Assembly (NCBI GenBank): GCA_018968885.1
Contig: JAGWZK010000008.1
Coordinates: forward strand, 1-64,000
Length of the DNA stretch: 64,000 nt
DNA from: Planctomycetota bacterium
GTDB taxonomy: Bacteria > Planctomycetota > Phycisphaerae > Phycisphaerales > UBA1924
Direction of reading: 5' to 3'
Below the pieces are notes generated by a model, which saw only the letters and a program-made list of their open reading frames with translations, searched no databases and had not been told where the DNA came from. The translations under genes and the position numbers were made by a program. Each line of letters begins with the position of its first letter. Position 1 is the stretch's first letter. This document shows positions 1 to 9,844 of this stretch, one piece after another.

Positions 1-1
1 G

Positions 2-1966
2 GCGCGATTCGGGGCGATGCCTCAGGCGCGGCGATTTCTGACTTTGGCGGAAAAGCTCTACGACATTGGCAGTTACCGGCCGGATGATCAGTTTGATACG
101 CAGATGTGGATCAGTCGCTGGGGAGTGGACGGGGGGCAGAGCGTGCTGCGCGAGCTGGAGAAGCAGCTGGCCACGGCTCGCTACCACACGGAAGTGCAGA
201 ATCAGAAGGCGGACAAGGACCCGGCGCTGACTCGCACGGATCTGAATGAGGTGCGGCTGGCTCCGGCGATGGAGCGTCTGCGTGTGATCGTGGCGGATGC
301 GATGCAGGATTCGGCGGCGATGGAAGTGATCCGCAGCGAGTTTGAGGGAAGTGAGCAACTGCTGCTGAAGATGCCGACGCGGATTCAGAGTTCGGTGCCA
401 GCGGATCAGGTGGCGGCGACCAAGGCGGCGGCGGGTGTGTCTTTGCTGGAGTACCAGATTCTGCGGATGTGGTTCAATCTTGATTTTGACAAGGTGCAGG
501 GGAATGTGGAGTCGGCACTTTCGTGTGGCGTTGATCCGCAGTCGCCGACGCTGAAGGCGATTCGGGCGTGGCAGTTGCTGCGCGAAGGGAAGCATCAGGA
601 GGCATTTGATGCCTTTGCAGCATTGCAGGATGCGCAGTTTGAAGTGTTGCGCAGCCGCGCGATCGGGGATATTGAGCCAGCGCGGGTGGGGATGGCGATG
701 GCGCTTGAGGCGATGGGGAAGAACGGGGAGGCGGTGGAGATCTATCGGCATCTGGCGATGGATCGCGCTCTGGACGCGGTGGGGATGTGGGCCTCAGCAC
801 GACTGGAGCGGATGGGTGGGAGTGACCCGGAGCGTGAACGTATCGGCAAGCGTCTGGCGGAGATTGCAGATGCTGTGCCCAGATATCTGGAAGACATGGC
901 AGCATCGCCAAACGCGTTCATGTCTCTTTCAGCGATGCCGGCCAAGCCATCAATCGATGGCACCGATCCATTGATGCTGAAGATCAAGATCCGCAACCGC
1001 TCCAAGATTGCGCTGGGGATGGGAACAGATCGGCCGTTGAATACGCAGATGCTGCTGCAACCGGGGCTGGACATTCAGACATCGCCGATGGCGATGTTTG
1101 CCAGCCCGGAGCCGGTGACGTTGGATCGACGCTTTCGGCTGGCACCCGGGGAGACGATTGAGTTCACGGTGTGGGCCGATCCGGGGTATACGGGTTGGCT
1201 GGCGCAGTCTGGCATTGCGCGAGCGGTGCGGCAGCGTTTCCGCGTGATTCAGGGATACCTACCCAGCGACAGTGGCGAAATGGTGCCGGGGCCGACATGC
1301 CTGACGGCGGAATCCGGTTCGGTGGTGCGCACGCCCCTGCGGGAGGCGGTGATCGCGCCGACGGATCTGGCAGCGCAGATTGCGTCGGCACCGGCGGAGG
1401 TGGTGCCACTGCTGGCAGCGGCAGCGCGCGGGCAGTTTGGCGTGACGGTGAAGCTCGCGCCGGGAATCGATACGCCGATTCTGGCGACAATTCCGCCGGG
1501 AATCAGCGCTGGCGAATGTCAGACTGTGGCTCAGGCATTGGCGACGCGGTATGACTCGCTGGATGTGCGTGGGAGAATTGCGCTGTTGTGCACGCTGCCG
1601 AATCAGGCGACGTTTGCAGAACTGAAGATATTTGACGATGCCGCCAAGGGAGAGACTGATGATCTGGCGGTGCCTTTCATGCTCATCACACGCGTGACTG
1701 ATGCGGCGGATGCGGCGCTTGAGCGTGCGATGGCATCTGCGAATCCGCTGGTGGCCAGGGTGGCGCGTGTGCACAAGGAGCGTCTGGCCCAAGGGACAAC
1801 GGAGACGCCCGCCAAGACGATCGCCACGCTGGGGATGTATCCGGCGATTGACCGAGCAGCGGGGAAGCAGGCGGGCAACCTGGACGGCGCTGGCGAGGAG
1901 TTGAAAGAGAAGCGTGGTGGCCGCCGCCGCGAAGAGGTTGTGGACTCTCCTTCGTCTGGCAAGTGA
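2..1966 (+). CDS. Partial TPR-like hypothetical protein (5' end outside window)
   Basis: The frame is open from the left edge; the first Met is at position 17 and no stop precedes it, so the true start probably lies upstream. At least 650 residues are visible. An alpha-helical stretch at about residues 180-270 has the spacing of tetratricopeptide-like repeats. A beta-rich half follows, and the tail is charged with many Lys, Arg and Glu. No membrane segment or catalytic motif is visible. The stop overlaps the start of the next gene, so the two are probably in one operon. I do not recognise a family; a secreted or periplasmic repeat protein is possible, but the N-terminus is missing. Confidence 0.7.
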   Translation, partial: ARFGAMPQARRFLTLAEKLYDIGSYRPDDQFDTQMWISRWGVDGGQSVLRELEKQLATARYHTEVQNQKADKDPALTRTDLNEVRLAPAMERLRVIVADAMQDSAAMEVIRSEFEGSEQLLLKMPTRIQSSVPADQVAATKAAAGVSLLEYQILRMWFNLDFDKVQGNVESALSCGVDPQSPTLKAIRAWQLLREGKHQEAFDAFAALQDAQFEVLRSRAIGDIEPARVGMAMALEAMGKNGEAVEIYRHLAMDRALDAVGMWASARLERMGGSDPERERIGKRLAEIADAVPRYLEDMAASPNAFMSLSAMPAKPSIDGTDPLMLKIKIRNRSKIALGMGTDRPLNTQMLLQPGLDIQTSPMAMFASPEPVTLDRRFRLAPGETIEFTVWADPGYTGWLAQSGIARAVRQRFRVIQGYLPSDSGEMVPGPTCLTAESGSVVRTPLREAVIAPTDLAAQIASAPAEVVPLLAAAARGQFGVTVKLAPGIDTPILATIPPGISAGECQTVAQALATRYDSLDVRGRIALLCTLPNQATFAELKIFDDAAKGETDDLAVPFMLITRVTDAADAALERAMASANPLVARVARVHKERLAQGTTETPAKTIATLGMYPAIDRAAGKQAGNLDGAGEELKEKRGGRRREEVVDSPSSGK

Positions 1967-2922
1967 TGCACGAGGAACCCGTTTCAGCGTGGCGCCGAGT
2001 CTTGAGCCATCCGGCCGTGCGCGTGGCGGCGTGGGCAGCGGGAGTTTCACTGCTTATTTCTGCCGTGCTCTTGCTGACGACGGACGCAGCAAGTTCTCGC
2101 TCTTGGTGGGAACACATGTACCAGGGTGTCGGCAGGTTGAAGCCGAGGCAGGTGATCGCCAGCGCATTGCTTCCCCTGGTTTCACTGCTGTTGACTTCTG
2201 CTTGCTTTTGGCACCTGACGCGAGTGCATGGTCGTGTGCGGTTTGTGGAGATGTGGCATTTGATCGCCGCAAGCTGGGTTCTGAATCTGCTTCCTCTGAA
2301 GCCAGGATTAGTCGGTCGTGTGGTGTATCACTCCAAAGTAAATCAGATCAAGGCGACGACCTCGATCCGTGTGTTGATCGAAGCAAGTGTGTGCGGTATT
2401 GCTGGCGTGGCGATGATGTCTGCGCTTGCGACGTTGACGCGATACTCGCCAGTGTGGCTTGAAAGCATCGTCGTGGTCGCGTGGTTGGTGATGATTTCGC
2501 TGGGTTTGTGGGGGCTGTTTCGCCCGCAGAAGCCGATCTGCCGGTATGCAGCGGCCACGCTGCTCCGAGCCCTTGATTCATTCACATGGATGTTGCGGTA
2601 TGCAGTTGCCTTTGGAGTGCTGAATATCGACCTAAGCATGACGGATGCTGCGCTGATTGCTGCTGGTGCGCAAGCCGCGGCATATGTGCCCCTCATAGGC
2701 AACGGTCTTGGCATACGAGAGTGGGTGGTTGGAGCCCTTTCGCGTTGGCTGGGCGAGGATTCGGCAAGTTTGCGCGTCGGGCTCGCAGCAGACATCTTTC
2801 ATCGTCTGATGGAGTTTGCCATTTTGTTGCCGGTCGGGCTTGTCGGCGTGTGGTGGGTAACGCGGCGTGTGCGGACGTGGAATCAGGATCAAGCGGCGGG
2901 TGGCGGTGAATCGCACGGGTGA
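1966..2922 (+). CDS. YbhN/UPF0104-like multi-pass membrane protein (flippase-type)
   Basis: A 318-residue integral membrane protein with about eight hydrophobic segments. It carries the landmarks of the lysylphosphatidylglycerol synthase TM region / UPF0104 family: a short motif LLPLKPGLVGR near residue 110 and a PLIGNGLGIREW motif near residue 245. These resemble the conserved Pro/Gly-rich loops of YbhN-like proteins. Such proteins act at the inner membrane in lipid or glycolipid handling; no catalytic transferase domain is attached here. The ATG at 1966 overlaps the upstream stop (TGATG). A GTG at 1963 would give one more residue and a GTGA overlap. The substrate cannot be told from the sequence. 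Confidence 0.6.
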   Translation: MHEEPVSAWRRVLSHPAVRVAAWAAGVSLLISAVLLLTTDAASSRSWWEHMYQGVGRLKPRQVIASALLPLVSLLLTSACFWHLTRVHGRVRFVEMWHLIAASWVLNLLPLKPGLVGRVVYHSKVNQIKATTSIRVLIEASVCGIAGVAMMSALATLTRYSPVWLESIVVVAWLVMISLGLWGLFRPQKPICRYAAATLLRALDSFTWMLRYAVAFGVLNIDLSMTDAALIAAGAQAAAYVPLIGNGLGIREWVVGALSRWLGEDSASLRVGLAADIFHRLMEFAILLPVGLVGVWWVTRRVRTWNQDQAAGGGESHG

Positions 2923-3030
2923 AATCGCCGAAGGTACAGATAACTGCGGATGCTGCGGTGGCTCCCGGGAACCGGGGACTGCGCCGGACGTATCCGACTG
3001 TGGCGGCATGCAGCGCCAGGGATGTGGGTT

Positions 3031-4152
3031 ATGGTCAACGCCATCGAGCAGGATCATCAACGCTTCCGCCAGATTGTGCGTGGCAAGATCCGCAAGGATC
3101 TGCGGCGATTTCTCTCCAAAGGCGAATTGATCGGCAAAGAGGGGAAGAAGTTCGTTTCCATCCCGGTGCATGATGTGGACACGCCGACGTTTCGATATGG
3201 CGATAACTCCGGCGGCGTGGGGATGGGTGATGGTGAGGATGGTGATCCGGTCGGTGGTCAGCCCGGGCAGGGAAAGAAGCCGGGTGGCGGCGAGCAGGAG
3301 GGGAAGCACCTGCTCGAGGTGGATGTGACGCTGGAGGAACTGGCGGACATTCTGGCTGAGGAGTTGAAACTGCCTCGGATCAAGCCACGGGGCGAGCATC
3401 GGATTACGACGGTGCGGGATAAGTGCACGGGGATTCGTCCGATTGGCCCGGCGAGTCTGCGGCATTTCAAGCGGACGTATCGCGAGGCGCTGAAGCGGCA
3501 GATTTCCACGGGGCTGTATGACCCGGCGAATCCGGTGATCATTCCGATCAAGAACGACTTGCGCTTTCGCAGTTACAACGAGGTGCGCAAGCCCCAATCC
3601 AATGCCGCGATCATCTACATGATGGATGTGAGTGGCTCGATGGGTGATGAGCAGAAGGAACTGGTGCGTTTGCAGGCGTTCTGGATCGATACGTGGCTGC
3701 GCAGGAACTATGAGGGGATTGAGAGCCGCTACATCGTTCATGATGTGCGGGCGCAGGAAGTGGATAAGAAGACGTTTTTCAGTGTCAAAGAAGATGGCGG
3801 CACACGGATCTCGAGCGCGTATGAGTGTGCCAAGCAACTGTGCAAAGAGCGGTACGACCCCTCACTGTGGAATGTGTATCTGTTTCACTTCAGCGATGGG
3901 GATAATTCCAGCGATGCGGATAATCGCCTGTGCGTGAAGTTGATTGAGAATGAACTGCTGCCCTTGTGCAACATGTTTGGCTATTGCCAGGTCACCAGCG
4001 CGTATGGGAGCGGGAGCTTTCTGAATGTGCTCGGGGAGGCATTCCCAGATGGCGCTAAAGACGAGGAAGGGCCGCGGCTGCTGACGAGCAAGATCGGCGG
4101 GCGTGATGATATTTTCGAATCGCTGCGGACGCTCTTCAAGGCGGGGCGGTAA
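3031..4152 (+). CDS. DUF444 family protein (YeaH/YhbH-like, VWA fold)
   Basis: A 373-residue protein of the DUF444 (YeaH/YhbH) family. The N-terminus has the typical IEQDHQRFRQIVRGKIRKDL stretch. A low-complexity Gly-rich linker follows at about residues 55-90. From about residue 195 there is a von Willebrand A-like domain with a metal-site motif DVSGSMG and a HFSDGDNSSD stretch near the end. Family members usually neighbour PrkA serine kinase and SpoVR genes and take part in stress or starvation responses; neither partner is in this window. The ATG at 3031 is preceded by AGGG with 9-base spacing. Longer in-frame starts (2950, 3022) lack such a site, and the extra residues look non-coding. 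Confidence 0.85.
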   Translation: MVNAIEQDHQRFRQIVRGKIRKDLRRFLSKGELIGKEGKKFVSIPVHDVDTPTFRYGDNSGGVGMGDGEDGDPVGGQPGQGKKPGGGEQEGKHLLEVDVTLEELADILAEELKLPRIKPRGEHRITTVRDKCTGIRPIGPASLRHFKRTYREALKRQISTGLYDPANPVIIPIKNDLRFRSYNEVRKPQSNAAIIYMMDVSGSMGDEQKELVRLQAFWIDTWLRRNYEGIESRYIVHDVRAQEVDKKTFFSVKEDGGTRISSAYECAKQLCKERYDPSLWNVYLFHFSDGDNSSDADNRLCVKLIENELLPLCNMFGYCQVTSAYGSGSFLNVLGEAFPDGAKDEEGPRLLTSKIGGRDDIFESLRTLFKAGR

Positions 4153-4205
4153 GCCCTCATCTGTATCTCTGATTGGTATTCGAGGCGATTCGCCTGGCGG
4201 CTTGG

Positions 4206-4655
4206 CTAGGCGTGGATTCTGTTGTGTTTGGTGCCTGTGCTGAGTGCGTTGAGGACGACTTCCTGCTGAGGGGATACAGGCATGACGCTGAGGCGTGATT
4301 GCTTGACCAAGCCAAAGTCCTTGAGGCGAGCGTCGCTCTTGATTGCAGCCAAGGTGATGGGTGTGGCCCAGAGTTTGACGGGGGCGAGATCAACGACGGG
4401 AAAGTTAACCTCACCTCGATCATTGAGGCCTGGTTGTGCAGGATCGGCATAGGCATTGGTAAGGGCTTTGGCTTCGGCGACGATGGCTTTTTCATCGCCG
4501 GTGTGATAGATGAGGATGCGATCGCCCCTCTTGACTTGGCGCAGGGCGATGCGTGCCGCGGGATTGGAAACGCCGGTCCATGTGCAGCGTTTGTCGCGCA
4601 CGAGATGGGCAAACGAATACTCAGAGGGTTCGGTCTTGAAGAGGAAGGTCGCCAT
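4206..4655 (-). CDS. EVE domain-containing protein
   Basis: A 149-residue stand-alone EVE domain, the usual length for this family (thymocyte nuclear protein 1-like). Visible landmarks are the start LFKTEPSEYSF, the WTGVSNPAARIALR segment, GDRILIYHTGDEKAIV, and a C-terminal LKDFGLVKQSRLSVMPV. EVE domains are PUA-like folds that bind modified bases in nucleic acids; the target here is unknown. The gene converges with the DUF444 gene, 53 bases away. The ATG lies 6 bases after a TAATCT box with no ribosome binding site between, so the message may be leaderless. Confidence 0.88.
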   Translation of the reverse strand: MATFLFKTEPSEYSFAHLVRDKRCTWTGVSNPAARIALRQVKRGDRILIYHTGDEKAIVAEAKALTNAYADPAQPGLNDRGEVNFPVVDLAPVKLWATPITLAAIKSDARLKDFGLVKQSRLSVMPVSPQQEVVLNALSTGTKHNRIHA

Positions 4656-4661
4656 GCGCAG

Positions 4662-4667
4662 AGATTA
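4662..4667 (-). promoter_or_regulatory. Putative -10 box (TAATCT) of the EVE gene
   Basis: On the minus strand TAATCT is followed by six bases and then the ATG at 4655. No -35 hexamer is obvious at 17-18 bases. It matches the pattern seen before several other genes here, where the -10 box sits so close to the start codon that the transcript would have almost no leader. Confidence 0.45.
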
Positions 4668-4847
4668 TCGGGCGAGAGAGGCGTGTGTCCAGTGCTGTGA
4701 AAGTGCGTCGGTCGTGCGGTCTGTGACGGTGAGCGCACGCGTCTGTTATTACCCCGGGTGCGGCTATCCGCCCCTCGTCCAGCCCTGTGGATTCCCGGTC
4801 GATACACCGATGCTGATCCGTATTCACATTTACAGACGAGAGACACC

Positions 4848-7800
4848 GTGCACAACGACCCCACCAAGCCCAACTCGAATCACAACGCCAGGCCGAAGGC
4901 ATCCAGCACGCCAGCAGGCCCCGGGGGCGGGCATGACGACGTGATGTCGCTGCTGGCTGAGTTTGAGTCGAGCGTTGCCAATCTGAAGAAGATGGCCGTA
5001 CAGAACACCGAGTCGAGAGGTGAGATTCGTCCCGAAGGGCGGAGTGAGACGCGTGGCGAATCATTGCGGGGCGGTGACCAAGATCGCCTGCAGAATCTGG
5101 CGATTCGAGCGGAACTGGAAGAACTGCGGACGACGCTCTCTCGGCGCGCGCTGGAAATGGATCAGCGGGCGTTTGATCTGGATCGACGCCGGCGCGAGTT
5201 GGACCAGGAGGCCGAGCAGGTGCGCAAGGCACTGGCCGAGCAATTGACTCAGGCGCAGATGCGAGAGAATCTGGCGAAGAAACATGAGACGGAGATGGCG
5301 GCCCGTTTCGCACAGATGTCCGGTCAGATGCAGGAGTGTGACCGCTCGCGCGTGCTAGCCGAAGAGAAGTTCAAGGCAACCGAGATCGCACGAGCGCAGG
5401 CCGAAGCTCGTGCGCGTGAGCTGGAGAGCCAGATCGCGGCATCCGCCAGCGGTGCTGATGTCGAGAGCAAGTTGGTTGAACTTTCCAACCGGATCGCGCA
5501 GGCCGATGCGGAGCTGACGGAACGACGTCGCCAGGCGGTTCTGGAGGCGGAGCTGTTGGCGGTGGCGGAGCAGAAGCGTCAGGAGGCGGAGAACAAGTGC
5601 GAATCATCTCGTCAGCATCTGTGGTCGGTTGAGCGGGAGCTGGGTGAAACGCGCGATCGGCTGGCGCGGTTGACCGCCGAGGGTATGTGTGACACGCAGA
5701 TTCAACAGGCGATGGTGCAGGCCAAAGCGCGGATTGGCGAACTGGAGCGACAGAGCTGGCTGCACCAGCAGGAAGTGGATCGTGCTCGTGATGAGCGGGC
5801 CGAGGCGCTGAAAGATGCGGAACGTGCTGGTGAACTGTGTGCCAAGGCAGAAGCGGTTGCTCAGCACACAGTGGCGGCTGTTGAGGCGTTGAAGCTGCAA
5901 GTGACGGCGCGGACCGCGGAAATGGAAAAGGAGCGAGAGGAACTGACGCTTCGGATCGCGTCGTTGCAGGCGGAGCTGGAGGAGACGCGCACACGCTCAG
6001 CGTCTGTGCAGGAAGAGACGCTGGCCGCGACGCAACGGGCGGCGGCGGACGCAGCAAGGAAGGAAGCGCAGCAGCTGGCCGCGCAGGAGACGCAGAAGGC
6101 CCTTGCGGAGCAGGCGCGGCACATGGCTGAGGAGCACGCGCGGACAATGACGGAACTCCGGGCTGAGCTTGCGGCGCAGGCGCAGCAGGCCGAGAAGCAG
6201 CTGCAGAAGACTGCCGCGATTGCCGAATCTGAGCGGGAAGCACGCCTTGAGGCCGAGGCAAAGGCGGAATCCAAAGTACAAGCCGTCGCCAAAGAGGCAC
6301 GTGAACAGATTGAGGCACAACAGGCAGAGTGGAAAGCCCAGGAGCGGGCAGTACGTGAGTCATTTGCCCGCGAGCAGGCCGAGTTGCAGGAGCGGGCCTC
6401 GCGGCAGTCTGCTCAGGATCAGGCAAAGCTCCGCGACGAGGTCGGTCGTGAGGTTGAAGCGCGAGTGCGTGCGGAGCTCGCTGCGCAGTTTGAGCAGCGT
6501 CTTGCTGATCAGTTGGCCCAACAGTTGACGCATGAGACGACAGAGCAGGTGCGCCAGCAGCTTGCCGCCGCAGCAGAGACGCACGCCGCACAACTTGCGC
6601 AAGCGCTTTCTGAACAACGCGCCCGGTTGCAGTCTGAATGGCGTTGTGAGATCGAGCAGCAGTACCAGAATCAGCTTGACGCCCAGGTGTCCGCCAAACT
6701 GCGTGAGCAACAGGAGATGCTGACGGCAGACGCCGAGAAAAACATGCAGCAGCAGGATGCTGCGTGGAAGTCCAAGCTTGCTGAGGTCGCCGCACTGCTG
6801 GCTGAGGAGCAGGCAGCGCGTGAGGATGAGATGCGTCAGGCGGTCGCTGCGAGGGAGTCGGGCGAGCGTGAGCGTGCGAGATTTGCCGAGCAGATCAGAG
6901 CATTGCGGACGCACGCTGATCAAGTGCAGGATCGGTCAACCGAGGAATTGAACGTCGCGCGGGCAGAGGTGGAAGCGGCCCGTGTGCAGACGCAGCAGGC
7001 CGAGCATGCCACACTGGCGCTGATACAGGAACACGAGCAGGCGGTGCAGAAACTGCGTGACGAGCATCGTCATGAACTTGCCAGTACGCAGGACGGAGTC
7101 GCTGCGGAGCGAAAGGCCTCTGCTGAGGCAGCGAGTGCATTGGAAGCGGCGCGTGTCGAGGCGGCGGCAATGATCGAAGCTATGCGTCAAGAGATGGCGC
7201 GCATGCAGAGTGCCAATGCCGCGTTTGAAGAGCAGATTGCTCAGCAGGATCAGGCGATCACGGCGCTCAAGAGCTGCACCGACAGTGGCAAGGCGCAAGC
7301 GGCCAGTGCAGAAGAGCAGCGACTGATCGCAGAAAGGGCCGTTGCCGACCTTCGGCAGCAGGTGCAGAATCTGCAAGCACAGCGGCAGCGTGATGCCGAG
7401 GCGGCGGTTGCAGAGGTCGCTCGCGCTCGGGAGGAACTGACGCGGATTCACACGCTGGCGGCAGAGTATGTCGCGAGGCAGGCGGCAGAGAGGGCACAGG
7501 AGCAGGCGGACGAATGGTCACAGCGTGTGCAGGCGACGGAGGCAGAAGTGGATCAGATGCGCGCACGTCTGGCCGAGCAGCAGGCGGCGGCTGCAGAGGC
7601 CCAAGCGCAGTGGGAAGCACGCGTGCAGCGTGCCGAGGCTTCGGCGCAGTTGCAGATTGACGAGCTGACGGCAGCGCGGGATGCAGCGCGCCAAGATGTG
7701 GAGCGGCTCAGCAAGGATCAAGATGCAGCCGGAGCTGAGACGGAGCGCATGATCGAGAGCTTGCGGCGCGAGGTTGAGCAAACCCGAGCCAATCATCGGG

Positions 7801-9011
7801 AAGCCGAGTTGGCATTGCTGTCAGTGCGGACGGAGGCGGAATCTGCCGAGCAAGGGTTGCGAGCGCAGATTGATGAACTGCGCGTGGCATTGGCAGCGGC
7901 AACTGCGGCAGCAGCGAGTTCGGCAGCGGGCTCAAATCAGGCGGATGTGGATCGGATTCGGTTCCTGGAGAAGCAACTGGCTGCGTCGGCAGAACAGACT
8001 GGAGAGTTGGAAGCGACGGTGAGCAAGCTTGCGGAGCGGTTGAAGCAGGAAGTGCAGCAACGCCGCGAGGGGCAGCAGGTGAATGGTGTGTTTGCGGATC
8101 GTGCCCAGTGGACGGTGGATCGGGCCGAGCGTCTGCGGACTCATCGTCGTCTGCGTCGTCAGCAGATTGTGCAGTTGCGCGAGGCCGGCGAGGTGTTGCG
8201 CAAGAGGTTTGAGATCTGTGAACAGGTTTTGGCGCAGCGGGCGCAGCTCGCGGCGGCGCACCAGGTGATTCAGGAAACGCAAAGGAAGCAGGCGAGCCAG
8301 CGTGCGGTTGGCCGTGCCGCGACGGTGATGGGGCACAGCACGATCGTGCTGGCGATTCTCGCCGGGCTTTCATGGGCATTGGCTGGGCAGATTTCGCCGG
8401 GGCGGTTCGCAGCTCGGGCCACGCTGGAGGCGGATGGCAAGGGGCGTGAACTGGCGACTGAGGAATTGAAGGAGTGGCAGAAGTTTCATGAGGAGATGCT
8501 CGGCGATCCGCAGTTTGCGGGTAAGGTCGCAGAGCACATGAAGCGATTTGCGATGGGTGCGCTGGCGGAACCAAGCGCAGTGGCGCAGCGTCTGAAGACC
8601 GACATGTCGTTTGAATCGGCACGGCCGGGTGTGCTGACAGTTGAGCTGCGTGGTGATGGGCCGGAGCGGACCGCTCGTGAACTCAATGCGATCACGACCA
8701 AGCTGGCTGCAGAAGCGGTGGAGGCGAGGGCACGGCGCATCGACGGGGCGGTGACGGTGATTTCCAAGGAAGCGGCAGCCGACCCCAAACCCATCGACTC
8801 GACGCGTTTGCAGGTTGCGGGCGCGATTCTGGGTGGGTGCGCTCTCTTTGGCATCTTTGTGGCGACATTCATTTACCGACGCCTGGCAGCAGCCAAGCAG
8901 AAGTTTGAACGCGACATCGCGCTGGAAGCAATTCTGGATGCATCACGCTGGCCCAAGGCGGGTGAACCGGAGGAAAAACGCGAAGCCGCCTCGGTTCGCA
9001 AGGCGGCCTAA
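4848..9011 (+). CDS. Giant coiled-coil protein with C-terminal Wzz-like membrane module
   Basis: About 1,387 residues from the GTG at 4848, which has GAGAGA just upstream; a longer frame from GTG 4758 is possible. Residues from about 80 to 1,130 are one almost unbroken Ala/Glu/Gln/Arg-rich heptad coiled coil with no enzymatic motif. Two hydrophobic helices follow at roughly 1,157-1,181 and 1,321-1,343, enclosing about 140 residues of mixed alpha/beta sequence, then a short basic tail. That end resembles the polysaccharide co-polymerase (Wzz/GNVR) layout, though identity is too weak to name. If so, the coiled coil would face the cytoplasm and the loop the periplasm. It stands alone between convergent neighbours. 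Possible roles are a scaffold or tether at the inner membrane; this is inference. Confidence 0.8.
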   Translation: MHNDPTKPNSNHNARPKASSTPAGPGGGHDDVMSLLAEFESSVANLKKMAVQNTESRGEIRPEGRSETRGESLRGGDQDRLQNLAIRAELEELRTTLSRRALEMDQRAFDLDRRRRELDQEAEQVRKALAEQLTQAQMRENLAKKHETEMAARFAQMSGQMQECDRSRVLAEEKFKATEIARAQAEARARELESQIAASASGADVESKLVELSNRIAQADAELTERRRQAVLEAELLAVAEQKRQEAENKCESSRQHLWSVERELGETRDRLARLTAEGMCDTQIQQAMVQAKARIGELERQSWLHQQEVDRARDERAEALKDAERAGELCAKAEAVAQHTVAAVEALKLQVTARTAEMEKEREELTLRIASLQAELEETRTRSASVQEETLAATQRAAADAARKEAQQLAAQETQKALAEQARHMAEEHARTMTELRAELAAQAQQAEKQLQKTAAIAESEREARLEAEAKAESKVQAVAKEAREQIEAQQAEWKAQERAVRESFAREQAELQERASRQSAQDQAKLRDEVGREVEARVRAELAAQFEQRLADQLAQQLTHETTEQVRQQLAAAAETHAAQLAQALSEQRARLQSEWRCEIEQQYQNQLDAQVSAKLREQQEMLTADAEKNMQQQDAAWKSKLAEVAALLAEEQAAREDEMRQAVAARESGERERARFAEQIRALRTHADQVQDRSTEELNVARAEVEAARVQTQQAEHATLALIQEHEQAVQKLRDEHRHELASTQDGVAAERKASAEAASALEAARVEAAAMIEAMRQEMARMQSANAAFEEQIAQQDQAITALKSCTDSGKAQAASAEEQRLIAERAVADLRQQVQNLQAQRQRDAEAAVAEVARAREELTRIHTLAAEYVARQAAERAQEQADEWSQRVQATEAEVDQMRARLAEQQAAAAEAQAQWEARVQRAEASAQLQIDELTAARDAARQDVERLSKDQDAAGAETERMIESLRREVEQTRANHREAELALLSVRTEAESAEQGLRAQIDELRVALAAATAAAASSAAGSNQADVDRIRFLEKQLAASAEQTGELEATVSKLAERLKQEVQQRREGQQVNGVFADRAQWTVDRAERLRTHRRLRRQQIVQLREAGEVLRKRFEICEQVLAQRAQLAAAHQVIQETQRKQASQRAVGRAATVMGHSTIVLAILAGLSWALAGQISPGRFAARATLEADGKGRELATEELKEWQKFHEEMLGDPQFAGKVAEHMKRFAMGALAEPSAVAQRLKTDMSFESARPGVLTVELRGDGPERTARELNAITTKLAAEAVEARARRIDGAVTVISKEAAADPKPIDSTRLQVAGAILGGCALFGIFVATFIYRRLAAAKQKFERDIALEAILDASRWPKAGEPEEKREAASVRKAA

Positions 9012-9037
9012 GCACTGCGTGATCGGGATGTTTTGGT

Positions 9038-9844
9038 TCAGCCGAAAGTGGCAAGGACGAGAGTCTCGCGTCCGGCCTTGTCGATCATGACGATGGCCAG
9101 ACGACTGGCTTCGGCGGAGTTGACATTGACTTCCAGAGACATCATGCCGCCGTTGGAAGTGAACTGCTTGACGACGCGCTCGGTGGCTCCGCTGGAGTCA
9201 GTGATGACGAGTTTGTACTGCTGGCCGTCACTGGTGGGAAGACTCAGGCAATGCAGCTGAGCGTTTTTCCACTCGGGGCTGGTGAAGATCGATGCCTTGC
9301 CGGCAAAGCCGCCGCGCGAGGCGAAGATGACGCGGTCGGTCTTGGTGCTGAAGACCATGTCGCTGGCGTAGCCAGCCATTTCGTTGTTCATCGCTTGCTG
9401 CATCGCGTTGGCGCGATTCTGCTCGGTGATGCGGCCGTAGGAAACCTGCATCTGAATGAAGGCAGCGCCCAACACCAGGCACGCAGCGGCCAGACCAAGT
9501 GCAGAGGCACGCCACCAGTGCGTCACGCGACGGCCAGAAATGGCGCGGCGGACCGCAGTGGGGGAGGTGGCGGAGACGTGAGTCTTGCGACCGACGCCGT
9601 GACAGGCGGTGAGGATGCGATCTTTGAGTTCAGCAGAGGGAGCAAACGCCGAATCGGTGGAAAGGCCTTCGATGACGCCTTCGGACCAGCCAAAGCGGAT
9701 CACGCGATCCTGTTCAGCGCGGATCATCGCCTTGTGTGCCGCGGGGAGCGCGGCGAAGGCGGACTCAAATTTCTCGAGGTCTTCTCCTTCAAGCAGACCC
9801 AGAGCGTCGAGTTGTGCGCTTTCGATGATCTGTTGAAGGTTCAT
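9038..9844 (-). CDS. Membrane-bound anti-sigma factor (RskA-like)
   Basis: A 268-residue protein with the layout of zinc-free anti-sigma factors. It has a cytoplasmic helical domain at residues 1-105, including the LDALGLLEGEDLEKFE start typical of RskA-like proteins. One membrane helix lies near residues 109-132, followed by a periplasmic domain of about 135 residues. Its start overlaps the stop of the ECF sigma gene by four bases (ATGA), which fits stoichiometric, translationally coupled production of a sigma/anti-sigma pair. The periplasmic part presumably senses an envelope signal, which is not identifiable here. Confidence 0.85.
   Translation of the reverse strand: MNLQQIIESAQLDALGLLEGEDLEKFESAFAALPAAHKAMIRAEQDRVIRFGWSEGVIEGLSTDSAFAPSAELKDRILTACHGVGRKTHVSATSPTAVRRAISGRRVTHWWRASALGLAAACLVLGAAFIQMQVSYGRITEQNRANAMQQAMNNEMAGYASDMVFSTKTDRVIFASRGGFAGKASIFTSPEWKNAQLHCLSLPTSDGQQYKLVITDSSGATERVVKQFTSNGGMMSLEVNVNSAEASRLAIVMIDKAGRETLVLATFG

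Noticed and set aside
2632-3837. A 401-codon minus-strand frame spanning the DUF444 gene
   Set aside because: Composition (His/Arg/Pro-rich) is that of an antisense shadow; DUF444 is unmistakable on the other strand.
5371-6795. A 474-codon open frame on the minus strand, with other long frames inside the coiled-coil gene
   Set aside because: Pro/Ala/Ser-rich nonsense arising from the repetitive GC-rich heptad coding on the plus strand; no motif and no start signal.
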